A stretch of DNA of 36,018 nt from an uncultured Nitrosomonadales bacterium (GTDB lineage: Bacteria > Pseudomonadota > Gammaproteobacteria > Burkholderiales > Gallionellaceae), in NCBI GenBank assembly GCA_903861075.1, contig CAIOSY010000095.1:1-36018 (forward strand). The letters are read 5' to 3'. The translations under genes and the position numbers were made by a program. The notes below the pieces were generated by a model. It was not told the origin of the DNA and did no database searches. It saw only the letters and a program-made list of their open reading frames with translations. Below, piece after piece: positions 15,932 to 24,987 of the stretch. Within the stretch, counting starts at the first letter, position 1. Every line of letters starts with the position of its first letter.

Positions 15932-17182
15932 CTAGGCTATCATGCCCGCTGCGACCGTGTTGTTAGTGGCTTCATCAATCACGATAAAGCTGCCGCTGGC
16001 ACGGTTACGCGTGTAGTGATCGGTCACTAAAGGCAACTGCACTTTAAGTCGGACATGAGCAATATCATTCATATTCACCGTTGGATTAGCGTGCTGCTCT
16101 AGCGTATTCACGTCAATACGATAATCAATACTGGTGAATAGACATTTGGCGGTTCGTGTGGTGTGCTTGACCAGATATTTGCGATTTTTATCCAGCGGCG
16201 CGTCCGACAACCAGCACAGCATCGCGTCAAATTCTTTCGTCACCGTAGGTAAATAATCCGCTTTGACGAACATATCACCACGTGAAATATCGATCTCATC
16301 GGTCAAGGTAATACAAATCGACTGTGGCGCACAGGCTGTTTCAAGATTGCCATCCAGTGTAACGATTTCTTTCACACGACTGGTGCGACCAGAGGGCAGC
16401 ACGGTAATTTCATCTCCTACAGTCACAGAACCCGCTTCAATACGTCCCATAAAGCCACGGAAATCATGATATTCGTCGGTCTGCGGACGACACACCCACT
16501 GCACCGGATATCTAAAATCCGTGGTGTTTACGTCATGATCAATCTCAACATTTTCCAGCACTTCCATCAAGGTTGGCCCCTGATACCAGTTCAGATTATC
16601 CCCGCGATCAACCAGCATATCGCCCACCAGGGCCGACAACGGCACACAAGTAACATTATGCAAACCCAGTTGTGCCGCAAAAGCCAAATACTCAGTGCAA
16701 ATTTCATCGAAACGCGCCTGTCCGTATTCGACCATATCCATCTTATTCACGGCCAGCACAATGTGCGGAATACCCACCAGACTGGCCAGATAAGTATGGC
16801 GACGCGTCTGCACCAGCACACCACGACGGGCATCAATCAGAATCACCACCAGATTCGCGGTGGAAGCCGCTGTCACCATATTCCGCGTGTACTGCTCATG
16901 CCCTGGCGTATCGCCGATGATGAATTTGCGCTTGGGTGTCGCGAAATAACGGTAGGCCACATCGATGGTGATACCCTGCTCGCGCTCCGCTTGCAAACCA
17001 TCGGTTAGCAAAGACAAATCCACGGCTGCCATACCGCGCTTCTCAGAAGTTCTCGAAATCGCAGAATATTGATCTTCAAAAATTGATTTAGAATCGTGCA
17101 GCAGGCGACCAATCAGCGTGCTCTTGCCGTCGTCCACACTGCCTGCAGTAATAAAACGTAATAATTGTGTCGTGTCAGTCAT
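15932..17182 (-). CDS. cysN: Sulphate adenylyltransferase subunit 1 (GTPase)
   Basis: The 416-residue EF-Tu-like GTPase drives ATP sulphurylase (sulphate + ATP to APS + PPi) together with CysD. The G motifs are clear: G1 GSVDDGKST near residue 15, G3 DTPGHEQ around 92 and G4 NKMD around 146, followed by beta-barrel domains. The length shows no fused APS kinase (CysC) domain, which fits a pathway in which APS itself is reduced by the neighbouring CysH. It follows cysD with a two-base gap and is part of the long minus-strand cys operon. Confidence 0.97.
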   Translation of the reverse strand: MTDTTQLLRFITAGSVDDGKSTLIGRLLHDSKSIFEDQYSAISRTSEKRGMAAVDLSLLTDGLQAEREQGITIDVAYRYFATPKRKFIIGDTPGHEQYTRNMVTAASTANLVVILIDARRGVLVQTRRHTYLASLVGIPHIVLAVNKMDMVEYGQARFDEICTEYLAFAAQLGLHNVTCVPLSALVGDMLVDRGDNLNWYQGPTLMEVLENVEIDHDVNTTDFRYPVQWVCRPQTDEYHDFRGFMGRIEAGSVTVGDEITVLPSGRTSRVKEIVTLDGNLETACAPQSICITLTDEIDISRGDMFVKADYLPTVTKEFDAMLCWLSDAPLDKNRKYLVKHTTRTAKCLFTSIDYRIDVNTLEQHANPTVNMNDIAHVRLKVQLPLVTDHYTRNRASGSFIVIDEATNNTVAAGMIA

Positions 17183-17184
17183 GA

Positions 17185-18090
17185 TTAAAAGTACCCTTCC
17201 TTCTTGCGCAATTCCATTGAGGCGTCTGATGTTTGATCATCCATGCGGGTAGCACCGCGTTCGGTGATACGTGTCGTTGCCGTTTCTGCAATGATTTCTT
17301 CGACATTGCTGGCAGTGGATTCCACCGGCGCCGTACAGGTCACGTCACCCACGGTACGAAAACGCACCGAGAGTACTTCGACTTTTTCACCCGCTTTCGG
17401 TTGCACCAAATCCGACACAGGAATGACTGAATTCCCACGGCGTATCACTTCGCGTTCGTGCGCGTAATAGATGCTGGGAATATGCAGTTTTTCACGGCCT
17501 ATGTATTGCCAGATATCCAGTTCCGTCCAGTTGGAAATCGGGAACACCCGGATATTTTCACCCTGGTGGACGCGCGTATTGTAAATATCCCACAGTTCGG
17601 GGCGCTGATTTTTAGGATCCCACTGACCGAATTCATCGCGGAACGAGAAGATACGTTCCTTGGCCCGCGCCTTTTCTTCATCGCGACGCGCCCCGCCCAT
17701 GCAGGCATCAAAGCCAAACTCAGCAATGGTTTCGAGCAAGGTCACCGATTGAAACGGATTGCGCGGTAAATCCGGATTTTTGATGACGATACTGCCGCGT
17801 TTGATGGAATCCTCCAAAGAACGCACAATCAAACGCTCACCCAGATCTGCGGCCAGTTTGTCACGCGTCGCAATGACTTCCGGAAAGTTATGCTCCGTGT
17901 CGATATGCACCAGCGGGAACGGAAATTTGGCCGGACGAAAGGCTTTTTCAGCCAGCCTTAACATCACAATGGAATCCTTACCGCCGGAAAACAACAGCGC
18001 AGGATTTTTGCACTCAGCCGCAACCTCGCGCATGATATGAATGGATTCACTTTCCAGTGCGTCCAGATGGGTGAAAATACGATTATTCAT
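17185..18090 (-). CDS. cysD: Sulphate adenylyltransferase subunit 2
   Basis: Catalytic subunit of ATP sulphurylase, 301 residues, PP-loop nucleotide alpha-hydrolase fold. The PP-loop is FSGGKDSIVML near residues 34-44. Also visible are the HIDTEHNFPE strand, GGARRDEEKARAKERIFSFR, and a C-terminal RKKEGYF tail typical of the family. It adenylates sulphate to APS in the cytoplasm using the GTPase CysN, encoded immediately downstream. It lies 15 bases after cysH. Confidence 0.97.
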   Translation of the reverse strand: MNNRIFTHLDALESESIHIMREVAAECKNPALLFSGGKDSIVMLRLAEKAFRPAKFPFPLVHIDTEHNFPEVIATRDKLAADLGERLIVRSLEDSIKRGSIVIKNPDLPRNPFQSVTLLETIAEFGFDACMGGARRDEEKARAKERIFSFRDEFGQWDPKNQRPELWDIYNTRVHQGENIRVFPISNWTELDIWQYIGREKLHIPSIYYAHEREVIRRGNSVIPVSDLVQPKAGEKVEVLSVRFRTVGDVTCTAPVESTASNVEEIIAETATTRITERGATRMDDQTSDASMELRKKEGYF

Positions 18091-18105
18091 GGTTTCTTTC
18101 TTTTT

Positions 18106-18822
18106 TTATCGGGCGGACCCAAACGATGATATTTGCGAAATCTTGCCTGCATGCAGACCGCATTCTTTCCCCTCCGCACTCTCCCACCACCATCTGCCGG
18201 AACGAATATCTTCGCCCGGCGTCACGCTACGGGTACAAGGGGCACAGCCTATACTGGGATAAAACCGGTCGTGAAGTTTATTGTAAGGCACATCGTGCTG
18301 TTTGATATATTCCCAGACGTGGGCATTCGTCCAGTCCAGCAACGGATTAAACTTTTGCAAGCCCTGATCTGCATCATAGGCGGAAACTTCCAGCTTGCCG
18401 CGCGTCACCGCCTGCTCACGGCGCATCCCGGTAATCCACGCTTTGTTACCTGACAGCGCCCGTTGCAAAGGCTCGACCTTGCGAACGTAACAACAGGCTT
18501 TACGATTTTCCATACTATCGTAAAATCCGTTCACCCCGATTTTCTCAAGCAGCGTTTCCACCGAGCTCGATTCAGGGAAATAAATAACCAGTGGTACGCT
18601 ATAACGTACGCGCACCGCCTGCATCAAATCATAAGTTTCTTGCGGCAAACGACCGGTATCCAAACTAAACATCGCAATTTCCGGTTGAAAATGAGCGATT
18701 AAATCCGTCAGAACCATGTCTTCAGCGCCTAAACTATTGGCAAATGTCACCGTGCCAAATTCGGCAACAGCCGATGCCAATACCGTTTTTACCTGTTCAA
18801 CTTTCTCCGCCAACTCGCTCAT
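18106..18822 (-). CDS. cysH: Assimilatory adenylyl-sulphate (APS) reductase
   Basis: The 238-residue PP-loop enzyme reduces activated sulphate to sulphite with thioredoxin or a similar thiol donor. The [4Fe-4S]-binding cysteine pairs are present: Cys110-Cys111 in the ACCYVRK stretch and Cys193/Cys196 in GCAPC. The catalytic cysteine is Cys221 in ECGLH. The cluster-binding pairs mark it as an APS reductase and not a PAPS reductase, in agreement with the absence of CysC. The ATG overlaps the stop of the DUF934 gene by four bases (ATGA), so translation is probably coupled. Confidence 0.94.
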   Translation of the reverse strand: MSELAEKVEQVKTVLASAVAEFGTVTFANSLGAEDMVLTDLIAHFQPEIAMFSLDTGRLPQETYDLMQAVRVRYSVPLVIYFPESSSVETLLEKIGVNGFYDSMENRKACCYVRKVEPLQRALSGNKAWITGMRREQAVTRGKLEVSAYDADQGLQKFNPLLDWTNAHVWEYIKQHDVPYNKLHDRFYPSIGCAPCTRSVTPGEDIRSGRWWWESAEGKECGLHAGKISQISSFGSAR

Positions 18823-19328
18823 AAAACACCCCGCTGTGCGCGACGAAACAAGGGTTGGGACTGATCACAGGATGCCTGATAACTTATTGAAAAATCATTC
18901 AGGCCTTTGAGCGCCGCTTGCATATCCTTGTCGCTACGCAGCGCAAAAGAATCAAATCCAACGCGTTGCATATAATACAACTGATCACGCAACACATCCC
19001 CGATGGCGCGCAACTCCCCGGTAAAACCAAGGCGTTCACGTAGCAAATAAGCGAGGCTATAACCGCGCCCGTCTGCGAATTTAGGAAAATCTACCGCAAT
19101 CACGGTGAATTTTTGAATATCTTCCTGCAAGTCTTCCGGCCTGTCATCACTTGCCAGCCAAACCCCCGTTTCAGCGCGTTGAACCAGCGTGTCGCGTTGC
19201 GCCTGCCAGACACGCATAGGCACGATAACGCGACCTTGTGCGACGAGCACATTCTCAGCGGCTTCTTCTGCATCCGGGCGCAGCACCGTCCATTCATCCG
19301 CGACGATCGCTTTATTTTTTATGATCAT
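18819..19328 (-). CDS. DUF934 protein linked to sulphite reduction
   Basis: The 169-residue soluble protein matches the DUF934 family, which is found almost always between cysI and cysH in beta- and gammaproteobacteria. Visible features are a central AVDFPKFADGRGYSLAYLLRER segment and the RVGFDSFALR stretch near the C-terminus. Its biochemical role is not established; an accessory or electron-transfer-related role for the CysI-type sulphite reductase is usually assumed from gene position. It starts 3 bases after cysI and overlaps cysH by four bases. Confidence 0.85.
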   Translation of the reverse strand: MIIKNKAIVADEWTVLRPDAEEAAENVLVAQGRVIVPMRVWQAQRDTLVQRAETGVWLASDDRPEDLQEDIQKFTVIAVDFPKFADGRGYSLAYLLRERLGFTGELRAIGDVLRDQLYYMQRVGFDSFALRSDKDMQAALKGLNDFSISYQASCDQSQPLFRRAQRGVL

Positions 19329-19331
19329 TTT

Positions 19332-21065
19332 CTAAAACCTCGGTGAATAGTAAGGCATATCATAAGGAACCCCGACTTTGAGCAACGCATAATCTGCACC
19401 CGCCAGTTCCTTGTCATTCTCAACCGGAGTCGCATAAACGTAAGTTTTAAACGGTTCAAAACCGATACGACGTACGGTATCGATGAAACGCTCGTCGTCA
19501 TATCTATGCTCGACATAAACCGTCAACAACCTGGCCAGCACTTCAGGAATTTGACCGAAACTGAACGAGCGGCCGATTACTTTACCGATTGAACTGTTAT
19601 TGCCCTGTGCCCCGCCAATGGAGACCTGATACCATTCCTCGCCATCCTTATCCACACCCAAAATACCAATATGACCAATATGATGGTGCGCACAGGCGTT
19701 AACACCTCCGGAAATATTCAGATCAATTTCGCCTATGTCGTGCAAAAAATCAATATCATCAAAACACTGTGCAATTGCCTTGGCCAGCGGAATTGAACGG
19801 GCATTTGCCAGCGTGCAGAAATCACCGCCAGGACAGCAAATAATATCTGTCAGCAGTCCAATGTTAGGCGTCGCCATACCGAGCTCTTGCGCTGAAAGCC
19901 AAAGGTCGAAAAGATCCGTTTGTTTAACGTCAGCCAGCACCAGATTCTGCATATGCGTTGCCCGCACCTCGCCAAAACTGAAACGATCCGCCAATTCCGC
20001 CGCCGCCTCCAACTGCGCCGTGGTCGCATCGCCTGGCGCAATGCCCGTCTGCTTTAAAGACAAGACGACAGCCGCATAACCTGGCATCTTGTGCGATTTA
20101 ACATTGCGCTGCAACCAGTTGGCAAAGGCTTTGTTATCACCTTGAAACACGTCCTCATCAGGCAAATCCTCGTAGGCCGGCGCGGTGAAACAGGCTGAAA
20201 CACGATTCAATTCTGCTTGTGTAATGGTGCAAGGCCCGCCACGCGTATGCAACCAATCGGCTTCCACCTGACGTTTAAATTCTTCTATTCCGAGTGCTTT
20301 AACCAGTATCTTGATGCGCGCTTTATACATATTGTCGCGCCTGCCGTATTGGTTATAGACACGAACGATAGACTCTACGTAAGTAATCACATCCTGCCAC
20401 GGCACAAAGGCACAAATTTCCGAGCCTATCACCGGTGTACGACCTAAACCGCCGCCGACCAGCACGCGAAAACCCACTTCGCCCTGGTCATTTTTAACCA
20501 CGGCTAGCCCGATGTCATGCACGGCAATAGCAGCTCTGTCATCTAGCGCGCCGGTGATGGAAAATTTAAACTTACGTGGCAAATAAGCGAATTCAGGATG
20601 AAACGTACTCCACTGACGCAAAATCTCGGCATAGGGACGCGGATCGACAATTTCGTCCCGCGCAACGCCGGCAAACTCATCACAAGTGATATTGCGTATG
20701 CAGTTTCCAGACGTCTGAATGGCGTGCATCTCTACACTGGCCAAATCCGCCAGAATATCCGGCGCATCGGGTAACTTTATCCAGTTGAACTGAATATTCT
20801 GACGCGTGGTGAAGTGTCCATAATCGCGGTCATATTTCTTCGCAATGTGGGCGAACATCCGTACTTGCGCGCTGGAAAGTAAACCGTAAGGCACAGCGAT
20901 ACGCAGCATATAAGCGTGTATTTGCATATACAGCCCGTTTTGCAGACGCAGAATACGAAATTCGTCTTCAGTCAGTTCGTCTGACAAACGTCGGCTCACC
21001 TGATCACGAAACTGAGCCACGCGCTCTGCAATCAGTTGATGATCGAATTGATCGTAACGATACAT
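19332..21065 (-). CDS. cysI: Sulphite reductase haemoprotein (CysI/NirA type), one cluster cysteine apparently missing
   Basis: The 577-residue protein is a two-repeat nitrite/sulphite reductase that would reduce sulphite to sulphide with a sirohaem-[4Fe-4S] centre. The ferredoxin-like repeats are visible, with FTTRQNIQFNWIKLPD and TSGNCIRNIT in the first half and RATHMQNLVLADV in the second. The first cluster pair is intact (Cys411 and Cys417 in CPGGDFC). The second should read C-x3-C but is SGGVNAC, with Gly454 (codon GGT at 19704-19706) in place of the first cysteine and only Cys458 left. No cysJ flavoprotein gene is nearby, so the electron donor is probably a ferredoxin or another protein. 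The gene follows the 77-residue small gene without a gap. Confidence 0.92.
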   Translation of the reverse strand: MYRYDQFDHQLIAERVAQFRDQVSRRLSDELTEDEFRILRLQNGLYMQIHAYMLRIAVPYGLLSSAQVRMFAHIAKKYDRDYGHFTTRQNIQFNWIKLPDAPDILADLASVEMHAIQTSGNCIRNITCDEFAGVARDEIVDPRPYAEILRQWSTFHPEFAYLPRKFKFSITGALDDRAAIAVHDIGLAVVKNDQGEVGFRVLVGGGLGRTPVIGSEICAFVPWQDVITYVESIVRVYNQYGRRDNMYKARIKILVKALGIEEFKRQVEADWLHTRGGPCTITQAELNRVSACFTAPAYEDLPDEDVFQGDNKAFANWLQRNVKSHKMPGYAAVVLSLKQTGIAPGDATTAQLEAAAELADRFSFGEVRATHMQNLVLADVKQTDLFDLWLSAQELGMATPNIGLLTDIICCPGGDFCTLANARSIPLAKAIAQCFDDIDFLHDIGEIDLNISGGVNACAHHHIGHIGILGVDKDGEEWYQVSIGGAQGNNSSIGKVIGRSFSFGQIPEVLARLLTVYVEHRYDDERFIDTVRRIGFEPFKTYVYATPVENDKELAGADYALLKVGVPYDMPYYSPRF

Positions 21066-21299
21066 TTAGATGTCCTCAGCCGGGTAAAATTTTGATACCG
21101 GCAGCAGCAAGGCGGCATCCAGGGGAAACTTCGCGCCAAACGCTAAAATCTGAGCGACATCCGAATCTTCATCGTGACGTAATGCCGCACCAATATACGC
21201 ATGCTCACCGGTTTGTCCGACCACGACCCCGACACGACCGCCACAGCCGTTAAACCAGCTCACCTGTTTGGGTTTATTCGCTTTATTTTCACTCATCAT
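21066..21299 (-). CDS. Unidentified 77-residue protein of the cys operon
   Basis: I do not recognise this family. The protein is soluble, with a basic N-terminus (MMSENKANKPKQ), a glycine-rich WFNGCGGRVGVVVG stretch, and a hydrophobic C-terminal half (LAFGAKFPLDAALLLPVSKFYP). It lies between the first tauE-like gene (7 bases upstream) and cysI (no gap), which makes cotranscription nearly certain and a link to sulphite reduction likely. AAGGA precedes two adjacent ATGs at 21299 and 21296; the second has slightly better spacing. Confidence 0.7.
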   Translation of the reverse strand: MMSENKANKPKQVSWFNGCGGRVGVVVGQTGEHAYIGAALRHDEDSDVAQILAFGAKFPLDAALLLPVSKFYPAEDI

Positions 21300-21305
21300 T
21301 TTTCC

Positions 21306-22091
21306 TTATTTGTAGAACACCATCTTCAAGCCGATAATCAGCAACATCACAGCCAGCAAGGGACGCAAGACTTTTTCAGGTACTTTAGCACTCAGATGAC
21401 TGCCTATATAAATACCCGGCAAAGACCCCAATAACAAACTGCCCAGCAACACCAAATCGACCGTGCCCAACGCCAAATGTCCCATGCCTGCGAAAGCGGT
21501 CAGCGGCACCGCATGAGCAATATCAGTACCGACCACTTTAACGGAAGGCATACGCGGATAAAGAAATAATAAAGCCACCGTCCCTAACACGCCCGCACCA
21601 ATGGAAGACACCGTGACCAGCATCCCCACGATGATGCCCGTGGCAATCGTTGCCGCCGGCAAATAACGATGATGCAATTCATAAATACGCCCATCACGAC
21701 GGCGACCTATTTTCTTGATTTGTTCCTTGAACAACAACACCGCTGAGGTTAACAACAACGCAACACTCAAAACACTCGTCACCACAGTACGCAAGGTTTT
21801 TTCATCCAGTGCCAAATACTTCAGCAGCAGTATCGTGACCAGTGCTGCGGGCAAACTTCCCATCGCCAACAATCCGACGACTTTCCAATCCACGGTGCCA
21901 CGACGCCCATGCACCCAGGCACCCACGGTCTTGGTGAGCGAGGCATACAACAAATCTGTGCCCACAGCCGTTGCAGGCGACACACCAAACAGCAACACTA
22001 ACAAGGGCGTCATGAGCGATCCGCCGCCGACACCCGTCACGCCGACAATCAAACCGACTAAAAACCCGGATAAGGTGTACATCCAATCCAT
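21306..22091 (-). CDS. TauE/SafE-family membrane transporter (first gene of cys operon)
   Basis: The 261-residue polytopic protein has the two glycine-rich repeat motifs of the TauE/SafE family: GFLVGLIVGVTGVGGGSLMTP at the N-terminus and GMLVTVSSIGAGVLGTV in the second half. Family members transport sulphite, sulphate, sulphonates or related anions. Heading a complete sulphate assimilation operon just downstream of the CysB-controlled region, it is a good candidate for the sulphate importer, since no CysPTWA-type ABC transporter genes are in the window. The two halves differ from those of the distal copy at 15084, so this is not a recent duplication. Confidence 0.87.
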   Translation of the reverse strand: MDWMYTLSGFLVGLIVGVTGVGGGSLMTPLLVLLFGVSPATAVGTDLLYASLTKTVGAWVHGRRGTVDWKVVGLLAMGSLPAALVTILLLKYLALDEKTLRTVVTSVLSVALLLTSAVLLFKEQIKKIGRRRDGRIYELHHRYLPAATIATGIIVGMLVTVSSIGAGVLGTVALLFLYPRMPSVKVVGTDIAHAVPLTAFAGMGHLALGTVDLVLLGSLLLGSLPGIYIGSHLSAKVPEKVLRPLLAVMLLIIGLKMVFYK

Positions 22092-22198
22092 AATGAACAG
22101 CCCAAATTATTTCAGGCGCGCATTTTATCCTATCGCTATGAATATCTTTAATGATTTTCTGTTAAGATTTTATAACCAAATCGCATATAGAAGCATTC
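22092..22198. promoter_or_regulatory. Divergent cysB / cys operon control region
   Basis: The 107-base AT-rich gap separates the cys operon from cysB. On the minus strand TAAAAT at 22127-22122 makes a plausible -10 box with no good -35 box at the right distance, as expected for a promoter needing a LysR-type activator. Upstream of it lies an A/T-rich block (GGTTATAAAATCTTAACAG on the minus strand) that is a reasonable place for CysB to bind. The exact sites are inferred. Confidence 0.4.
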
Positions 22199-23137
22199 AT
22201 GAATCTCCAGCAATTACGTTATCTCAACGAAATCGTACGCCGCGACCTCAATGTATCGGATGCGGCCGCCGCGCTTTACACCTCGCAACCTGCAATCAGT
22301 AAACAAATTAAACTCCTGGAAGAAGAACTGGGCATACAGATTTTTTTGCGTAACGGTAAACGCATTGCCGCCATCACCGAGCCTGGCAAAGGGCTGCTTG
22401 TCATTGCCCGCCGTATGTTGCTCGATGCTGAAAATTTCAAGCAGTACGCTCAGGAATTTCACTCTAAAGATAGCGGACAGCTTGTCATTGCAACCACCCA
22501 CACCCAGGCGCGCTATGCCCTGCCCCCGATCGTAAAGCAATTTACCCGGCGCTATCCCAAGGTTAAGCTGGGCTTGCATCAGGGCACGCCGACACAAATC
22601 GCCGAGCAGGTATTGCATGGCGAAGCCGACATCTGCATCGCCACCGAAAGTCTCTCTCTCTACGAGGGCTTGGTAACGCTACCCTGTTATGAATGGCATC
22701 ATTGCGTGATCACACCGCCTGATCATCCGCTGTCAAAACTACCCGAATTAACACTAGCGGCGCTCGCGCAATACCCTATCATCACCTATGATCATGCTTT
22801 TTCCGGGCGAGGAAAAATCAACGAGGCATTTGAAAATGCCGGATTGACGCCTGATATAGCCCTGACTGCGATTGATGCCGATGTCATTAAAACCTATGTC
22901 GAATTAGGATTAGGCATAGGCATACTCGCCGAAATCGCCTTCATTCCGGAACGGGAAAAACATCTTTGCAAAATGAATGCCCGACATTTATTCAAACCGA
23001 ATACCACGCGGATTGCCATACGCAAGAATGAATACCTGCGCGCCTATACTTACGACTTTATCGAACTTTTTGCCCCTCAGCTGACACCTCACGTTGTCGC
23101 TCACGCCATGCATTTATCAAACCTTACAGAGGATTAG
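22199..23137 (+). CDS. cysB: LysR-family regulator CysB
   Basis: The 312-residue LysR-type regulator has an N-terminal winged helix-turn-helix (residues 1-65; MNLQQLRYLNEIVRRDLNVS, then AAALYTSQPAISKQIKLLE). Its C-terminal effector-binding domain has the CysB/Cbl-type signatures ATTHTQARYALP and LHQGTPTQIAEQV. In this family N-acetylserine or O-acetylserine activates, and sulphide or thiosulphate represses, the sulphate assimilation genes. Its divergent position beside the cys operon supports control of that operon. The ATG is at 22199, with only a weak ribosome site. Confidence 0.93.
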   Translation: MNLQQLRYLNEIVRRDLNVSDAAAALYTSQPAISKQIKLLEEELGIQIFLRNGKRIAAITEPGKGLLVIARRMLLDAENFKQYAQEFHSKDSGQLVIATTHTQARYALPPIVKQFTRRYPKVKLGLHQGTPTQIAEQVLHGEADICIATESLSLYEGLVTLPCYEWHHCVITPPDHPLSKLPELTLAALAQYPIITYDHAFSGRGKINEAFENAGLTPDIALTAIDADVIKTYVELGLGIGILAEIAFIPEREKHLCKMNARHLFKPNTTRIAIRKNEYLRAYTYDFIELFAPQLTPHVVAHAMHLSNLTED

Positions 23138-23314
23138 TCATGAAACTGCAATTGCAGTAACCGTGACTTCGACAAGACCCTGCGATACAGCACCAGACCA
23201 TCCGCTTGCGTCTTGCCAGAAGACTCCGGTGACAGGGGTGGCACGTTCAGCGATGGGTTGAGGAGATTTTAATGGCGCAGTTTGAGTGTTATTCAATCCG
23301 AACAGCTCAACCGG
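23138..23314 (-). pseudogene. Possible 3' remnant of an unidentified gene
   Basis: In the 290-base gap after cysB the minus strand holds 58 open codons that end in TGA directly against the cysB stop. They begin just after an in-frame TAA and have no ATG and no ribosome site. The predicted peptide is protein-like (VTGVFWQDASGW, then an SQGLVEVTVTAIAVS tail), but I cannot assign a family. It could be the tail of a degraded gene or a chance open frame. The rest of the gap holds a TATAAT-like element on the minus strand (23347-23342), a CTGCAATTGCAG palindrome at 23146-23157 and nothing else I can support. Confidence 0.2.
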
Positions 23315-23427
23315 TTACGTGCAATGGGAATAATTTTGCAAATTATAACGAACTGTTAAGGGGAAACGGGGTCGTCGCTTAATCCGGGTGCGCTCGCACG
23401 CACCGACTACGGCTATCATCCTGTCAC

Positions 23428-24966
23428 TCAGCTAATCGCCCGACGAGAAAAGTCGCGAGGACGAAAACCCAGTGCGGCAAGAACGGCAAAATAGACGGCA
23501 ACGCCACCGGCGACCAGCATCGTCAGGCGAAGGACACGCGTCCCACCGGAACTGATCAGCCAGCTTTGTTCACTGCCCATACCAAACCACAGCGCAACAG
23601 CCAGCGCCGTGACCGCCAGAGCCACCTTGAAAAAATAGATCATCCAGCCAGGTTCGGGCTGGTAGATCCCTTTTTTACGCAGAAAATAAAAAAGAATGGC
23701 CGAATTAAGACACGCACCCAAACCAATAGACAAAGCCAGTCCTGCATGAGCGATCCAACCGATAAATATCGCATTCATAATCTGGGTAGCGATCAGCGTA
23801 ATAATGCCGATTTTAACCGGCGTTTTGATATCCTGACGCGCATAAAAACCGGGCGCTAAAATTTTCACCAGTATCATGCCGATTAAACCGACACTGTAAC
23901 CCACCAGGGCATGACTGGTCATTAACACGTCACTGGCCAAAAATGCGCCACGCTGAAAAAAGGTCGACAGCAGGGGCACGGAGATCATGCCCAAACCCAA
24001 GGCTGAGGGTACGGCCAGCATAAAGGTCAATCGCAATCCCCAATCCAACAATCGCGAATATTCTGCCGTATCCTGGCTGGCATGACATTTAGATAACGAA
24101 GGCAATAAAATTGTCCCCAGTGCGGCGCCCAAAACCCCGGCGGGGAACTCCATCAAACGATCCGCGTAATACAACCATGACACGCTACCCGCCACCAGAA
24201 ATGACGCGAATATGGTATTGATAATCAGGCTAATCTGCGCAATCGACACCCCGAATATCGCCGGCCCCATTTGACGCAATACCCGCCGCATGCCGGCATC
24301 GCGCCAGTTAAAACGAAAACTCGGCAACATGTTAATTTTCTTAAGGAAAGGCACTTGAAACGCCAATTGCACTATCCCTGCAATAAAAACAGACCACGCC
24401 AGCGCCATAACGGGCGGATTACAATACGGTGCCAACCACAATGCGCCGCCGATAAAACACAGGTTTAACAAGATAGGTGCGAAAGCGGGCACCCAGAATT
24501 TATTGTAGGTATTGAGTATCGCCGCCGCCACCGCCACCAGCGAGATGAAGAAAATATAGGGCGAGGTAAAGCGCAGCAGTTGCACGGTCAATTGAAATTT
24601 TTCAGCATCGTGAACAAATCCCGGCGCACTGATATAAACCAGAACAGGCGCAGCAACAATGCCTATCAAGGTCACGATAAACAAAATGATTGCCAGCATG
24701 GTCGCCACATGATCGACCAGCAAACGCGTCTCTTCATGACCGCGCCGGTTGCGGTATTCCCCGAAAATAGGAACAAAAGCCTGCGAAAATGCCCCCTCGG
24801 CAAACAAACGACGCAATAAATTAGGCAACTTAAAAGCAACAAAAAAGGCATCTGTCGCCATGCCTGCACCAAACACACGCGCAATCAATACGTCACGGGC
24901 AAACGCCAAAATACGCGACACCAGCGTCAAACCGCTGATAGTCGCTAACGACCTGAGTAGATTCAT
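23428..24966 (-). CDS. murJ: Lipid II flippase MurJ
   Basis: The 512-residue MOP-superfamily protein with about 14 membrane helices flips lipid II across the inner membrane during peptidoglycan synthesis. The N-terminus is typical ([32 protein letters not shown]), with the basic SRILAFARD segment and the [18 protein letters not shown] loop whose arginines are needed for flippase function in the family. It lies 21 bases after a membrane-transporter gene on the same strand, with rpsT divergent beyond that, a variation of the common murJ-rpsT pairing. Length and motifs are complete. Confidence 0.96.
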   Translation of the reverse strand: MNLLRSLATISGLTLVSRILAFARDVLIARVFGAGMATDAFFVAFKLPNLLRRLFAEGAFSQAFVPIFGEYRNRRGHEETRLLVDHVATMLAIILFIVTLIGIVAAPVLVYISAPGFVHDAEKFQLTVQLLRFTSPYIFFISLVAVAAAILNTYNKFWVPAFAPILLNLCFIGGALWLAPYCNPPVMALAWSVFIAGIVQLAFQVPFLKKINMLPSFRFNWRDAGMRRVLRQMGPAIFGVSIAQISLIINTIFASFLVAGSVSWLYYADRLMEFPAGVLGAALGTILLPSLSKCHASQDTAEYSRLLDWGLRLTFMLAVPSALGLGMISVPLLSTFFQRGAFLASDVLMTSHALVGYSVGLIGMILVKILAPGFYARQDIKTPVKIGIITLIATQIMNAIFIGWIAHAGLALSIGLGACLNSAILFYFLRKKGIYQPEPGWMIYFFKVALAVTALAVALWFGMGSEQSWLISSGGTRVLRLTMLVAGGVAVYFAVLAALGFRPRDFSRRAIS

Positions 24967-24987
24967 TTTATTTATTAAATAATATTA

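Noticed and set aside
16466-17008. 180-residue plus-strand open frame opposite cysN
   Set aside because: Composition is rich in His, Gln and Ile from the reverse complement of cysN; cysN is unambiguous.
23142-23160. Six-codon ORF (MKLQLQ) just after cysB
   Set aside because: It is too short to support; the stretch is mainly the palindrome CTGCAATTGCAG.
23272-23382. 36-codon plus-strand ORF after cysB with a good GAGGAG ribosome site
   Set aside because: The peptide is short and unlike any family I know, and it overlaps the equally uncertain minus-strand remnant. The ribosome site alone is not enough.
23387-23404. GGTGCG-N6-CGCACC hairpin as a murJ terminator
   Set aside because: It has a six-base stem with no T-run on either strand, so termination cannot be supported.
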